A stretch of 64,000 bases of DNA from Adenanthera pavonina (GCA_026686845.1 JAIVEN010000020.1:8769501-8833500), one strand, 5' to 3'; numbered from the stretch's first letter, positions 46,480 through 60,180 are shown. The notes: generated by a model from the sequence alone, not told the origin. Translations and numbers: made by a program.

Positions 46480-49400
46480 TAAAACATAATTATTTTGAGC
46501 CTTAAAATAATTTAATTATAATTATTAGATTAATTAAGGCATAATGATACTAATGATATGTCTTTCAAACATTTAAGTTATCACTTTTTGTTAATCTCTT
46601 TACCCATGTTAAGACTTAAGAAGCTTTTATTAAATTTAAAAAAAATAATATGAAATCTAATAAGATTAAGGGTTAATTTGAAAGTTTAGAACGAAATGAA
46701 ATGAAATAATTATTAAAAGAATTGTATGATGTGAAATGAAATGGAGTAGAAAAAAATAGGGAAAATTGAGCATTATATTATAAAAAGAAAACAAAATTGC
46801 CAAAATATTATGAGATCAGAAATATTTATTAAGATACTATAAATCACATCAATTTACATCACACTGGGTTTTAATTGTGAGATTCTATTTTTTTTTATGT
46901 TAAACAGTAACAACTCGATATAGACAACACCAAGATCCTTTTTATAAGTTTTAAGTGTTAGGCATAGCCTAATCCCTATCCCCCTCTACTAGTTTTTTCT
47001 AAACAAAAACCGCATCTCCCCCCTCATCGTTCCATTCTCTTCCATTTCTTTGACATTTAAGGACATTCCAACTCTCGAACCTGTGTTCATGGAGTTTCAT
47101 GTAAAGCATGAAACCCATTAGACAGAAAGGAGCAAGTATTTCTCTTCCATTTCTTTGAGAACATCAAAACCCCCATACAATATACATATATATATATATA
47201 TATTTAATTTTTAATAAAAATAATTATACATATATAGCTTAACATAAAAATTATATTATAATGACATTATTTATAAATTATAAGACTTATATTATATTAT
47301 AAAATCATATATAAATTTTTTTATATTGTATATAAATTTGTTAAAAACTTATTACATTTTAAAAATGATAAATATTTATATTTTAACTTTTAATAATTTT
47401 GTAATATAATATTTTTAAAAAAATTATTTTTTGTATGATTCAAACAATTACAAGCAGTAGACACCTCATATTTTTTAAATTATATTGTAATCCACTCAAC
47501 CATTAGTAAGATGTTAATTCACCAAATTTAATTTTTTAGGACCAAAATATTCCTACTTCACGTAAATGTTTATTTAGTAACATTTTGAACATACTTTATA
47601 GCTTTTTATAATAAAATAAATTAGATTTATATTATATATAAATTATATAATTAGAATTAAACATGTTTACACCATTTTATGGGCACATTTTATCTTTATA
47701 TATATAATCATATATAAAAAACCAGAGACTTTTCAAATAGTATATATAATCATATATATATATATATATATACATAGAAGTTCTTAAAAAGTTATGTTTA
47801 ACTCAAAAAATTGAACTTTCTAAATAAAACTTTAGGAAGTTATACTTCCTGAGTGGTTTATCATATTTTTTTTAAAAAGGACCTAATAATAAATATGATT
47901 TTAAATTTATATGAAATTATTAAATTATACAAATTTACCTTGACTAATTTAAAATTGTTATATTTATATATGTTTGTAATATGAGTATGAATATCTATTT
48001 ATCATATATAATTTTTCATAAATTTATAAAACATATAATTTGATTAAAATATATAATATACAAAGATATATAATGTAAGAATATTATAGATTATATGTAT
48101 TATCAATAAGATATGTTTTATATATTTTATAATTTAAAAATATATTTAATTTATTTAAATATATATTTTGATGAATATATAATATATAATTTATTTTGAC
48201 ATATATTATGTACTTTAATAAAAACATATATATTATTAGTATAAATATAATTAATACCTATTTATTATATATATATAAATTATTATACGATTGGAGGGAG
48301 GGGTATTATATAGTGGGGTAAGGAGGAGGGTGGCAAGCTATATGTTGATAAAAAAATTTAAAAATAAAAATAGAAGTTACAGGAGTCATCTTTCTCAAAT
48401 GCTATTGCAAATTGATTTAAATGAAGCCGAGATGTAGCATTTATAAGATATATTTGTTGGGTAAAACCAACAACTTTAATAGGTGCAATTAATGCAGGGC
48501 AATATATTTTTGACAAGTGGACACATCACATCACTAAGTTTCCAAAAAAACAAAAATATGATTTCAGTAAGTGCAAAATCGAGATATGGATATCTCGGGC
48601 TGTGTAAAAGTGAGATCAATGGAACCAAATTTCAAAATGAATGAATCCTGGTCTAGTATAGAAACCGAGATGTGATAACTTGTAGTATTTTGGTAAATGA
48701 TTTGAAACTTATATCATGTTGGAGATTTCTTTTTTCTTTTAATGTATTTTGATAAAAAAGCCAAGAAATAGAACATTTTATTGTTGGGAAATTTTATAAG
48801 AGAAATAAATAATTTTATTTAACTATTATTTAATATTTATTATAAAATAGATAAAATGAAATAGACAAGAATCCTTTTTTCCAATATCACCCTTAGAAGT
48901 TAATTTATTAGAGATGTACAAGTGTACTTATAGTCTTTTAGTTTTGAATAAGTTTTTATTTTAATCCTTTAATTTTATTATAATCACCTAATTTTTAAAA
49001 TATTGTAAAAAACTTACCAATTGGAAAAAGTGATAATTTGACATGCTCAAAAGATGATTCATCAATATTATTATATATTTATTAATCTTATAACTATAAT
49101 CATTGGCAAAAAAATTGTATAACTATAATTGAAATAATTTTAAAGTTTTAAAAGTAAATTATAACCTTAAAATAAAATCTAATTGTATTGTCTTGCCTCC
49201 GTGCTTCTTTCATATTTAAAATAATTTTAAAACTTTAAAACAAATAATTATAGAATTCAAAATAAAATCTAAATTTGCAGTAGGTTTTCAGCAATTAGAT
49301 TTTGTTTTTAAGGATATAATTATTTTTAAGACTTTAAAGTTATTTCAATCATAATTATAAGATTTTTGGCCAATATTATAATTTTAAGATTAATAAATAT

Positions 49401-52400
49401 ATAACAAAATTAACAAGTTGGCTTATGAGCATGCCATGCCATCATTTTTAATTAACTTATTTAAAGGTGTTAAAATTAGGGATTTTCTTACTACATTTTA
49501 AAAGTTAAAGGATTAAAATAAAGTTAAATGATCAAACTGAAACCTTCTTTAAATTTAGGGATCAAAAATACACTTTTGCCATTTAGATAAAAGTATTAGT
49601 GGGTACTAGTTTGAGAAAAAAAATCAAATTTGTTTTTAAATCTTAATCATATGTTTATCCCAATAAAAAATTTAGTTATGAAATAAATTGGTAGACAAAT
49701 ATTAATCAAGAGATGAAGTAACTTGGGTAAGTTGGGTTGAAAAGTGAAGTAAGATTATTCATAATATATATATATATATATATATGAAAGAAAATAATAG
49801 CTTGATATAGTAGAGAGAATAAGAAGCAAGCCTAGCCTAGTGAAAATAGGAGAGAGGTTAATATGGTAGAAAGAATAAGAGGAAAGTTATAGATGTGATA
49901 CATATTTTTAAAAAATTGGAGGTAATTTTATAATTATGATATTAATTTTAAGTTATTTCATCATTGACACTCAATTTGGGGATAAAAAATTAAGTTTATA
50001 ATGACTAAGAATAGTTTGAAAGATGATTTCTCTCTAACATACTCCCTTTTAAAAAAAAAAATCTAAATAATGACTAATATCTATTAGTCATCACACGCTG
50101 TTCCATTTTATTCTTAAAAAAAACAAAACGCACAACCATATATTAAAAGACCAAAGATACACTTTTGTCAACAAAATAATAATAATAAAACATGGGTGCT
50201 TGTAGCTCGTGAATAAGGAGTTAAAAAATGAAGGTAGATCCTGAATAGTAGAAGCTCTATAAAAAAATAAAAGGAAAATGGAATTAAGGACCAATAATCC
50301 AGGGGTACAATTACTTTCTCTTTTTCTTGAAAAAGTTAAAATAGAGGTACAGCCAAGGCTCCTACCGGCCAAAACATATATAAAAATCGTTAAATTGCAA
50401 ATCTATCTATCAATTATCTCGAAATTGCTATTACTACTTTAAATTACTTTTTTTGGCTTAATGTTATCTTTTATCTCCTAAAATTATAGCAATCTCACTC
50501 TTATCATTTTGAGATATATTACTTTAACTATGAGTGTCACATTTGTCAATTTTTTTTTTTATCAATTTATCTCAGCTTACAGTCTACATGACATCCTAGT
50601 CAAGAAAAAAAATTTATGTGGTAATTTAAAGTGCAAATCTACTCTTAAAATATTCTAATAGTTATTATTGCACTATAAATTATTTTTTTGTGCAATATCA
50701 CCTTCTATCTTTCAAAATCATAGTAATTTAACCCAATCCTAACCGATTAGCAATATTCTCTAGTTTCCTTTTTCATTAATGGAAGAGCAACAGTGGAGAG
50801 AAGAAAGTTTTCGATGAAGATGGGTATGGAAGAATAAGGTGTAGGGGTATATTTGTCTTTTATCATTTTAAAATTTTCATTTTATCACTTTAATATATAC
50901 CAAACAAAATTAGTGTGCGGATTTTTTTCCTTCTCTTTTCTAATATGCCAGACATATTCGCTCGGCTCATAATATAAGTTATTTTTTAGAAATTTTACAT
51001 ATACAAAAAAAAAATTGAGTTAAAATCTCAATAACTAATTAAATTTGTTAAAATGAGTTACATTTCTTTCCACTATTATTTATAGTGAATGTATTAAATT
51101 CTATTTTTTTTCTCACTTCCTAATTGAAGTCAAGAGTAAAACAGGAAAAAAAATCATTAATACACTAATATATTTAAATATGACTTATATTTTAAATTAA
51201 AATAATTTTTAAACATTACTTCCTTATTCTCATATTATAAGATAATAAGTGGGATTTCTCTCTATTTTATATTATAAAGTAATAAGAGGGATTTTATGCA
51301 TATTAAGAAACATTTATTATATTCTTAAATTTCTAAAAAAAACTAAAATTTTTAATTTTATCCCTATTAATTTCATCAATTTCATTAAATATAGCATAAG
51401 TTATAATATTAATAATACAATAAATGAGGGACAAAAATGACTATTATTATATGTTGCCTTATATTATGAAGTAATAATAAAAATTTTATATTGTCTTATA
51501 ATATAGGATGAAAAAAATATAATATGAAAAAAAAATCTCATTTATTATTTTATAATAAAATGGAGGGAGGAGGCAGTAATTATATTATGAAATGAAATGA
51601 AGACTTCCTATGTCATGTATTATAAGACAATGAAAGGGATTCATATGTATTAGATCCTTAAATTTATAAAACATATCAAAATTTTAAATTTTATTCCTAT
51701 TAATTCTATTTTTTTCATTAAATATAGTATAAATTATAATACTAATAATATAATAAATGAGAAAAAAATAATAAATTATTATATACTTTCTTATATTATA
51801 AAATAAAAAAATTATTATTTTATAATATTTTCTCTTTTCATCAATTTGTTTTTTTTCATGAAGGCTTTTTCTTGTCAACTTTGTGGGACATGTAATGCCA
51901 CTTTGAATGAATGGGTGAATTAATTAATGGAAAGAAACAAAGCCTTTCAACTTAAAAGGAAAACCGAGCAGAGTATGGTGAGAAATGGGATGCCGTATGA
52001 TCCAGCTGGATATGGAAACTTTTTAATGAGGGTAGCTCAATAATAAATATGCAAAATAAATATGAGGGGTTGGGACTACACCATACGATCATAGTTGGAT
52101 TGTCGGCTGAATTATTTATTTGAAAAATTGTTAAAATTGTGAGGAAAAGGAAAGATAAAAGTATTAAATGTCTCGTTCCCTAATTTTGATGTTGGTCCCA
52201 TTTTAATTTGGTAAAACATATATTTTTGGTTTCCCAATTTTACATTAAATTTTATTATGTTACCTTAAATTTATTTTATTTTTTAATTATTTATTTTAAA
52301 ATATGATAAAAAATATCTATTATTAACATCATTAACTATATATTAAACTATGTTAATATAAAATACTGACAATATTCTACAAAGCACTATTTAATATTGG

Positions 52401-53731
52401 TATGTCAATTTTTATTGTTAAATTAATTATTAATATCATTATATACTCATTAATCTTATGTATAAAATATTTTTAATTAAACTAAAAAATAAATAATAAA
52501 TAATTACAAATAATCCACTTATAAACAAATAATTAGTCATATAATTTTTTTGTTGAAAAAATGAGTTAGATAAATTTATAAGTATTAAAAAAATACTTTA
52601 TCAACATTTGAAAATGTTTTGTCTATAGTTTATGTTAATAGTGTTAGTGATAAAAAAAGTTTTGATTATATTTTGAAAGTTAAAATATTAAAAAGAAATA
52701 AAATAAAATAAAGGGATCAAAATGAAACTTGATATAAATTTTAGGGACCAAAAATATACTATTATCTTTTAATTTTTTTCAATCATTTTAAATTTTATTA
52801 TAATTTTTACCTTTTATGATATTATAAATTCTGTTTAATTTTATACAGTGTTAAATAAATTAATGAAAAATAATGAGTTGCATGATCAAAATTCCTTTCA
52901 TCATAATATTATTATATATTAATTAATCTAATAATTACATTTAAAATATTTTAATTCTTAAATAATTAATTCCTTCAAAAAGTAAAAAGGTGAAAAATAT
53001 ATTAATTTAAGACGTTAAAAGTGACTACTTTAAAAGTTGGAAAAAACAAAATTAAAATTAAAATTTTTCTCTTGTAATTAAAATGTTTTGAAAGTATAAA
53101 AATAAATATTTACAATATAAAAATGAAGATTATTTATTTCAAGGATTTAAAACAATAAAACTTATTTATTTTAGGGCTTAAAATATTTTAATAATAATTA
53201 TTAGATTAATGAATGCATAATGATTCTTTTTTCTTAAAAAAGAGGAATGCATAATGATTCTAATGATATATCTTTTAAACATGTAAGTTATGCCGTAAAA
53301 AAGAAAAAGAAGATGTAAGTTATCAATTTTTGACAATCTATTTAATGATTTTAAAAGTTAGGGAGGTTTTTTTTTACTAAATTTTAAAAAATTATAAAAA
53401 TATTATGAAACTCAATAAAATTAAGAATACGAACTTTATAATAAAATAGAATGAAAAAAAATGTAAGTTATCAATTTTTGACAATCTATTTAATGATATT
53501 AAAAATTGGGGAGGTTTTTTGTACTAAATTTGAAAAATTATAAAAATATTATGAAACTCAATAAAATTAAGAGTACAAAGTTAGTAATAAAATAGAATGA
53601 AACAATCATTAATGAAGTTGTATAAAATGGTATGAAAGAGAGTGAAACAAAATAGAACGTTTTATTGTTTGTATGAAATGGAGTGAAACAAAATAGAACG
53701 TTTTATTGTTTGAGAGTTTTGCAAGGGAAAG
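46480..53731 (-). repeat. right arm of the very large inverted repeat
   Basis: Inverse of 11330-17562, gapped mainly by one extra block of about 0.89 kb (46998-47889). Its outer end is cut by the Sirevirus LTR at 53732, so the original extent is unknown. Non-coding throughout: short ORFs such as 50091-50372, 51249-51440 and 51684-51878 are AT-rich and without domains. Several (for example 51684-51878 and its mate at 13073) are simply the two copies of the same repeat frame. Confidence 0.85.
46998..47889. other. about 0.89-kb block present only in the right arm
   Basis: In the left arm TTTTTTTCT is directly followed by AATAAATATG (inverse orientation). In the right arm this sequence lies between the two, bracketed by CTAA on both sides. 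It includes the segment CATTCCAACTCTCGAACC (about 47064-47081) and long AT-rich runs. No ORF. Confidence 0.65.
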
Positions 53732-54292
53732 TGTTAGGTTGGCTGGTCACCCAAGAGGGGGGTGAATTGGGTGATGCAAGATTTTCGCTCTTTTTGGATC
53801 ACAACCCAATTTCACTAAGAGTGCAGCAAAACAGGGATAAACAGAGAGATTTGTGTGCAGTAACTAAATAGAGAAGATGAAAAACAATACACAACAATTT
53901 ATATTGGTTCAGCCCAACCACTTGACCTACATCCAGTCTCCAAGTCACCACTTGGAATTTTTCACTATATCCCACAGGTTTAATCCGGGCACCTGTGAAG
54001 CCTTAGTACATTCCCACAAGTTTCAGTAGACACTTGTGAAGCCACTCTCCCCACACCCTTACAAGATATGTAAATTCCTTAATATTTCCCCACACTAAGA
54101 TTCTACCCAGAATATGTAGAAAGAAATGTTTACAGTATGAAAACTCTCTAGAAGAGTAGATAATACATTGAAAGTTCACTCTATTGAGGTGGGTTTTTCA
54201 AACAATGCTGTGATAGAAAGATTTTATAAATTGTTGCAGCATTTTCGCATAAACACTCTTAAGATTGTTACCCATAAGTTCAAATGATATTC

Positions 54293-54300
54293 TATTTATA
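54293..54300 (-). promoter_or_regulatory. TATA box of the LTR promoter
   Basis: TATAAATA on the minus strand, in the same context as in the other three LTRs. Confidence 0.6.
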
Positions 54301-54335
54301 GTTTTGTAGTGTAATTAGACGTTAGACACAAGATC

Positions 54336-54346
54336 TAGCCGTTAGA
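54336..54346 (-). promoter_or_regulatory. MSA-type MYB3R site in LTR promoter
   Basis: Minus strand TCTAACGGCTA, exact to YCYAACGGYYA, 35 bp upstream of the TATA box (end to end). Confidence 0.5.
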
Positions 54347-55789
54347 GACATTATCCAACAGTTACTCTGCAAAACTACCCATTTACCAACCACATTTAAT
54401 ATTTCTGACATTCTAAAATTTAAATTTTGGATGTCAACAGATGAATTTCGAAGATACCGAAAGTTAAAGACTTTAACGTTCAACTTCAAAGTTTGTATGT
54501 TATAAAGCAAAGTTCAAATTTTCATCTTTAGAAAATGTTTCTATGCTGGAACATATGAATTTTCAAGTTTAAAGTATTTCTGGTAAGTGTAAACAGTTGT
54601 TCCATATTGCTACAGTGTTTTCAAAGTTCAAATTTTGGTGCCCAAAATTCGTCTGTCAGTGAGCAACTCAATATGGCACAAGTTCTTCCTTTCGAAATTC
54701 GAATTTTGGATGTGGAAATTCATCTGTTGGCTGTTCCAGAAGAATTTCCGCATTTTTGGAAATTCAAAATTCAAATTTTCAAAGCTAAAATTTGTCTGTT
54801 ATACTTAAAGTTCAAATTTTAGAGATGAAAATTCGTCTGTTGGCTTTTCTAGAAGTATTTTCACATTCTGGTGTTTCAAAATTTGAATTTTGAAAGTCAA
54901 AATTCGTCTGTTAGTCATGAAGTTCAAATTTTGGAAGCCAAAATTCGTCTTTCAGTGGCAAGCTCAACTTGGCACAAAGGTTTTCCACAAAATTCAAATT
55001 TTGGAGGCCCGAAATTCGTCTATTGGATGCGAAACCTCCGTAACTTCGAATTTTGCATTGTAGATAATTTTGTAAAAGCTATAACTCTCTCATTTTAACT
55101 CCAAACATTACTGCAAAAATAATTTTTTACGTCGGTTATTTTTCATTATTTACATCTGTTGTAGAGGTGACGTAGATCTAGTAGATGTAGAAATGAAGTA
55201 ATTGTACGTCGGTTCTTGAACCGATGTACAAATTAATTTTCTACGTCAGTTGCATTTTAATTGAAGTGGAAATTAAAATTTGGAAACGTTTGCTTTTAGA
55301 CTTAGAGAACGATTTTGAAACGTTCCCGAAACTATATAGAACGCTTTTATAAAACACGTTCCCAAAACTCCTCCAATTTAAAAAAAAAAATTAAAATTTC
55401 ATTTTTTTCTTGTCCATGTATTTCATCTATTCCAGCAATAATATTCTAGAGGGTCTTACCTCCTAAAATTATTCTATTCTTACTCCAGTCATCAAGCGAA
55501 CAAATGCTTACAATTGATTCTCCATAGCACAATTTTGGACCAAGCAATAATGAATTGATTATAGACTAGCTCATGACACCAATAATTAAAGACAGAGACT
55601 CAATACTCAGTCCAAATCTAGATAGGAGTAGTCAGAGATTAGAGATCAACCATAGTCCCTATGATAACATATGTGGGAAGCATTTAACAGCATAGTCTGA
55701 AAACACATGAGGTCCTCATATAACAATTCTATGCATTAGTTTGAGGTATAAAACCAGCCACAAAATAGAGTTGGAATCAACCTGAAGGT

Positions 55790-55895
55790 GGGGAATTCTC
55801 TTGATTTGAGGAAACATTCTCACCCTTGGAATCTTTGGTCTTGTTGCCTTTAGAGTCAATCTTCTTAATTTCTTTTGTTTCAAAAATGCACCTAC
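55790..55895 (-). pseudogene. captured unknown hydrophilic exon
   Basis: One minus-strand frame reads KEIKKIDSKGNKTKDSKG followed by ENVSSNQENSPPSG, a low-complexity Lys/Ser/Asn-rich tail typical of protein C-termini. Parent gene not recognised. The overlapping 87-codon frame (55716-55979) is less protein-like. Confidence 0.3.
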
Positions 55896-56279
55896 AATAC
55901 ACAATTTAACACAATAAAGAACTAAAATTGATAGAACTTTGTTCCTGGTATTATTTAGATCAAAATAACAGAGAAACAACCTAGCTAATGTGAGGAAACA
56001 TAAAACTATGAGTATAGATTAGAAACCAGCAAAACAACAGTAAAACAAAGCTCAACACAGCAATATCGAAAGAAAGAAAATGCACAAATATAAAGACAAG
56101 CTCTAGCTTTTGAGAGGGTAGATTCCCACTTAGAAATTCTACTTTGCATATAATAGAAGTGATGTCCTTATTCTACTTTTCATATTCTACAATCTGCAGT
56201 TGAAATTAAAGTTAGACACGCCCAAACAGATAAAGCTTCATGTTTCTCATTAACAAGGAAAATTGAGACCAGCACCTTC

Positions 56280-56380
56280 TTTAAATCATAGGTTCCTCTC
56301 TTGTAGTAATGTGCATTTGGAATAACTGAAAGTAAATCTGATATAAAAGCAAGCCCCTTTTGCAGATCACCATATTTCAA
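56280..56380 (-). pseudogene. captured RPF1 (Brix-domain) exon fragment
   Basis: The minus-strand frame contains LLSVIPNAHYYKRGTYDLKK, a near match to the Brix-domain segment of ribosome production factor 1, a 60S pre-rRNA processing protein. It is preceded by GDLQKGLAFISD, similar in position to the strand and helix before it. After DLKK the sequence diverges from the family, at what looks like an exon edge. Fragment only; no start or remaining Brix domain. Confidence 0.6.
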
Positions 56381-56685
56381 TTAAAAGTAAGAACATGATA
56401 GCTCAAAAAACCTAAAGCTAACTTCAAATATCTACCAATGCTTTTGAAGAACTACTCTAAGTAACATTTCATGCAACTAGCAGTCATGTAAAAATCATAA
56501 AACAGATGATGACTAACTCTTTCAAATTTCTAAACCAAGTATTCCAGAATCCACTCAATTGAGGAGCTTTTATTGAGAGAATGAAGACTAAAGTCTTCAC
56601 CTTTAAGGTAGAATAAGAAGTATAACCCCTTCCCTAGCATTGAAGCACATTGTACCCCTGTTTATGTAGAAACAAATGTCATATA

Positions 56686-56850
56686 CCTTCCTGCTACATT
56701 TTGGACAATCTGATCATGATCTTTCAATTCCACACTCTGTACAAGGAGCAAAACCCCATCCCCAGTAGCTTGGACAACATAACTCTTTGATGTATTGTCC
56801 ATTTGGACCAAACCAAAACCTTGGCTTCTATGTTTGAGAGCTGCCTTTGC
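56686..56850 (-). pseudogene. captured unknown exon
   Basis: Good acceptor (CATATTTTCATTTCAG) and donor (GGAAG|GTATAT) bracket a frame reading QGFGLVQMDNTSKSYVVQAT followed by GDGVLLLVQSVELKDHDQIV. It looks protein-coding in composition and is not AT-driven. I do not recognise the family. Confidence 0.4.
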
Positions 56851-57850
56851 TGAAATGAAAATATGAAGAATGTACAAGTCATATTATGTCTTCCTAAAAG
56901 AACCACCACTACATAGGATACCTAAAATGGAAGAAATCATACCAACTTCCTAATTTATAATGTACATTGCGCAATTGAAACAAAATATACATTGTTGTGT
57001 GAAGAAACTAGAGATGGCATATAATTAAATTATTTTTTGATGTCAATGTGACCAACAAATCAAGTATGTCAGTTTGTCTTCATGGGCATCAAAGGGTATC
57101 TTCACTCAAGACCAAAATCATGCACGAAAAGTTTATTGTCACTGTACAATGGCATGGGAGGTAAAAAGCATTATTGGCTTTTCTCAAAATCAACACATTT
57201 TTTTCTTTTTATGGTGAAAAATAAATAAAAAGACAAAAAAAAAAACAATCATATCTTATATGTGCCATGTATGATGCTACATGCCAAGGACCTTAATTAG
57301 AACAAACAATAGAGCCACAAGAACATAAAGAGCAAGTGTATCAAGAAATAGGAAATAAAGAGGCAGAACAAATTATAAAATATCAAGCAAGCAAGATCCA
57401 TATCCAATAGGTGTCAAATGCTAGAGTTAAATAAAAAGAAATAGGACTAGGTGAACAAAATCATAGAATTATATCCAGATGCATTTAAATCAAAGCAATA
57501 ACATAGTGGGCATTAACTTTATTATATATATAGAAATTAACCTTGGATTCCTAGAAATGAAGATTAGCGTGGCAAAATGAAGAATATTTGATCTTGACCC
57601 TAACTTCTTTCTCCTTTGGTGGATCAATGTAATTGACACCTTTTATTTTTAGCTTAAAAGTAATAATTGTCAAAAATAACTTCTTTATCCTTTGGTGCAA
57701 TGTAATATGATTTTTTTATAAACCACATGCCTATTTTTTATCATCTTTTCTTGTCACTTAGACCACATGCTTTGCTTTTTTTTTTGCCCATTTTTGCATC
57801 ATAATGACTTGTCTATTCAACAAATAGGTTCAAGGAGGAAGCATACTTAC

Positions 57851-57970
57851 TGAAAAGAAACTAATAGCAGAGTTCCATAGAGTAGGGAGTGGCTTCTCTT
57901 GTACAACCTCACATTCTACTTCTACAAGCAGATTCTTGCATCTGACCTCCATAGTAGGAATCTTCTCCAT
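57851..57970 (-). pseudogene. captured ABCG/PDR transporter N-terminal exon
   Basis: The minus-strand frame reads IPTMEVRCKNLLVEVECEVV, then QEKPLPTLWNS, ending at a strong donor GTAAGT. The pattern PT.EVR..NL.VEAE..V...LPTLWN is the segment before the first nucleotide-binding domain of plant full-size ABCG (PDR) transporters. Exon fragment only, with no Walker motifs nearby. Confidence 0.55.
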
Positions 57971-58965
57971 GGTATGACCTAGCCATCAGTTCTAAAGCCA
58001 AGTTACAACTGTAATTAATTTTTTTACATCAGAATTTAGAGAGTATCTAGAATGCTTTGAGACTAGAAAAGTTACCAATCCCATCAGTTCAAACTTAACC
58101 ACCTTACCACCCAAAAGAACCAACAACTGCATCATTATAAAAGTTACCAATCCATCAGTTCAATTGAACGCACACAATTTGTCCTCATTTATAGCTTATT
58201 TGAAAGAAAAATTATGCCTCCACCAATTGAAAGACTATCTTAAACCATATTAGAATGTAAATGATGGTTAAATACTTAATTTTTCTATGAGAAAAATCTA
58301 TATTAAAAAAAAATCTCTAGTACTAGGGCTATCTAAATTCTAGCTTAGGGAAAATTGGTCTAGAACCATAAATTCATTGAACTTGTCAAGCATAAACATG
58401 AAGATACAAATCAATTACATATAGGAAAGATACAAAGATTCAATCTATAATCTAACACTGACATTCATGAATTTTGAAAAAAATGTTGCAATTTCAAAAT
58501 CTGTTCCATTTTTAATCTTCCTAATGTGAGATTAAATTCAATAGAACATGAAATTAAATTATCCACCTGTGCTTAAAGTGATTTCAATTCTTAGCCATGG
58601 ATATCCTACAATTGATATGAACTCTTAGGGTAACCAAATCCCAAAAGCGAGATTGGAGTGCCCAAGGTCCATATAAAACCACGCATCGAAATCCCATAGT
58701 TCCAATGTGAGAGTTAAGTTCTATACCTTACAATGGTTCATAATTTAATACAGGAATCAGATTGAAGGAAAATTAAATTAAAGTAGATAATCATTCATTA
58801 GAAACATGATTTGTTGACTTTAAGGTTAATCAACTTAATGAGCAAAAATTGAACTCATTCATCATTGTTATAATGTAGGAAGACTGAAGGAAGTGATTGA
58901 GATAGAAGGATGGGAGAAATGGTAGAGAGAATTGCTTCTTTCATCAAAAGGCACAAAACATTCAC

Positions 58966-59738
58966 CTCGTATATGACTACAGCTCCTCTCTGGGTACCAT
59001 CACCTCCAATTATGTATACCTAACATACATAGATTAGTTCAAACTTCCCTTCGTATTAGATATTTTGTACATAAATAATATTTAAGTAAAGCTATCTAGA
59101 TTCGAGCAAAAAAAATTTCAAAATAATTAAGCAAAATTAACAAACAACCACCTGATTTAAAAATAGTAAAAATGTGTCCTCAAAGAACTAATAACATTTA
59201 GAACTCAAACAATAAGAATGAAACAATATATCTGATATAACAAGATAAATTTGCATTCCTTTCATTCACTTTCAAGTGATTATATCCAATTAATGGTTAC
59301 AGGATGAAAGTTTGGAGAGGCAAATAGTAAACCAAACTGACTAAATTACCCAAGGGGACTAAACCAATAAAACAATAGACATTCTACGAGCTATGCTATT
59401 GAAATCATTGCTTCATAATAATACATATGCAAGTATAGCTTTTAGAAGGCAATTTTTCTGTAGAAAAGAAAATTATCCCTCATAAATGAAGGAATTAATG
59501 AAAATTTGGTCCTGTACCAGACACTAAAATAATTTCCAGATCTGGTCCATAATATTTAATGACCATACAGAAAGTGAGATATAGGTTTCAATGAAATCAC
59601 CTCAATTCCTAGAATATGCTCAACACCATACATGTAGTTCAAGCCACATACAATTTCCCTAATCACTGTATTGATTACTAGGGATAATCCTCCACAAGTT
59701 ATTATGCAAGCATGGACTTCTTCTGGCTTCAAATAAAC
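58966..59738 (-). pseudogene. captured ATP-dependent phosphofructokinase exons
   Basis: Two minus-strand exons with correct splice sites. 59601-59738 reads VYLKPEEVHACIITCGGL, then SLVINTVIREIV and YGVEHILGIE. 58966-59019 reads VYIIGGDGTQRGAVVIYE. Both are core blocks of plant PFK: the start of the ATP-binding region and the GGDGT phosphate-binding loop. The first block has lost the family's G-L-C-P-G-L-N loop residues, and the exons normally between the two blocks are absent, so no active enzyme could result. The spacing retains intron-like DNA. Confidence 0.75.
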
Positions 59739-59749
59739 CTAGCATTGCA

Positions 59750-60180
59750 AAAGATTACTATTAATTTATGAAGATTAAAAATGGGCCCATATAACATGTG
59801 GTTATACCAGTTCCCGAGGCCCTGCATGATGAAAATGAACTCCTTTGGCATAGAAATGACAAATTGGAGAAGTAGTGACTCAAGGAGAGAAGTGTTAGTG
59901 ACCCAGTGCTCAAGGATGAGGGATGAACGACGACCACCAGTGCAGGGGATCGATGAAATTGCAGAAGGAAGAACGAGGAGGAGGGATGATGAAACTGGTT
60001 ACGACGACCACCAACGAGTGATGACAACCAGCGAGTGATAACCACCAGCAAGCAACGGCCGGTACTCAGGGGTGAGGGACAGACGACGATTGAGCTCTAT
60101 TTGGAGAAAGTGTCTCGGCCTCTGCGTGAAGAAATAAACGAGCAAGAAGAAAGCTAGTGCGCAAATAATTTAGGGCAACC
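59750..60180 (-). pseudogene. captured leader/first-exon-like segment
   Basis: GC-richer than the rest of the element (GACGACCACCAACGAGTG near 60003). On the minus strand it is pyrimidine-rich (CTTCTCTCCTTGAGTC type), like a 5'UTR or first exon, and sits upstream of the PFK exons. The 96- and 85-codon frames on either strand lack domains. It may supply a promoter for a chimeric transcript; this is inference. Confidence 0.35.

Noticed and set aside
11330..53731. Inverted arms as terminal repeats of one giant DNA transposon
   Set aside because: Parts of the arms recur elsewhere in the window in broken copies, no transposase lies in the spacer, and the outer right end is destroyed. Two copies of a dispersed repeat or a duplication-inversion explain it more simply.
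59761..60051. Overlapping 96- and 85-codon frames on opposite strands
   Set aside because: GC-richer leader-like segment inside the CACTA element. Both strands are open by composition and no domain is seen. Kept only as a captured leader-like segment.
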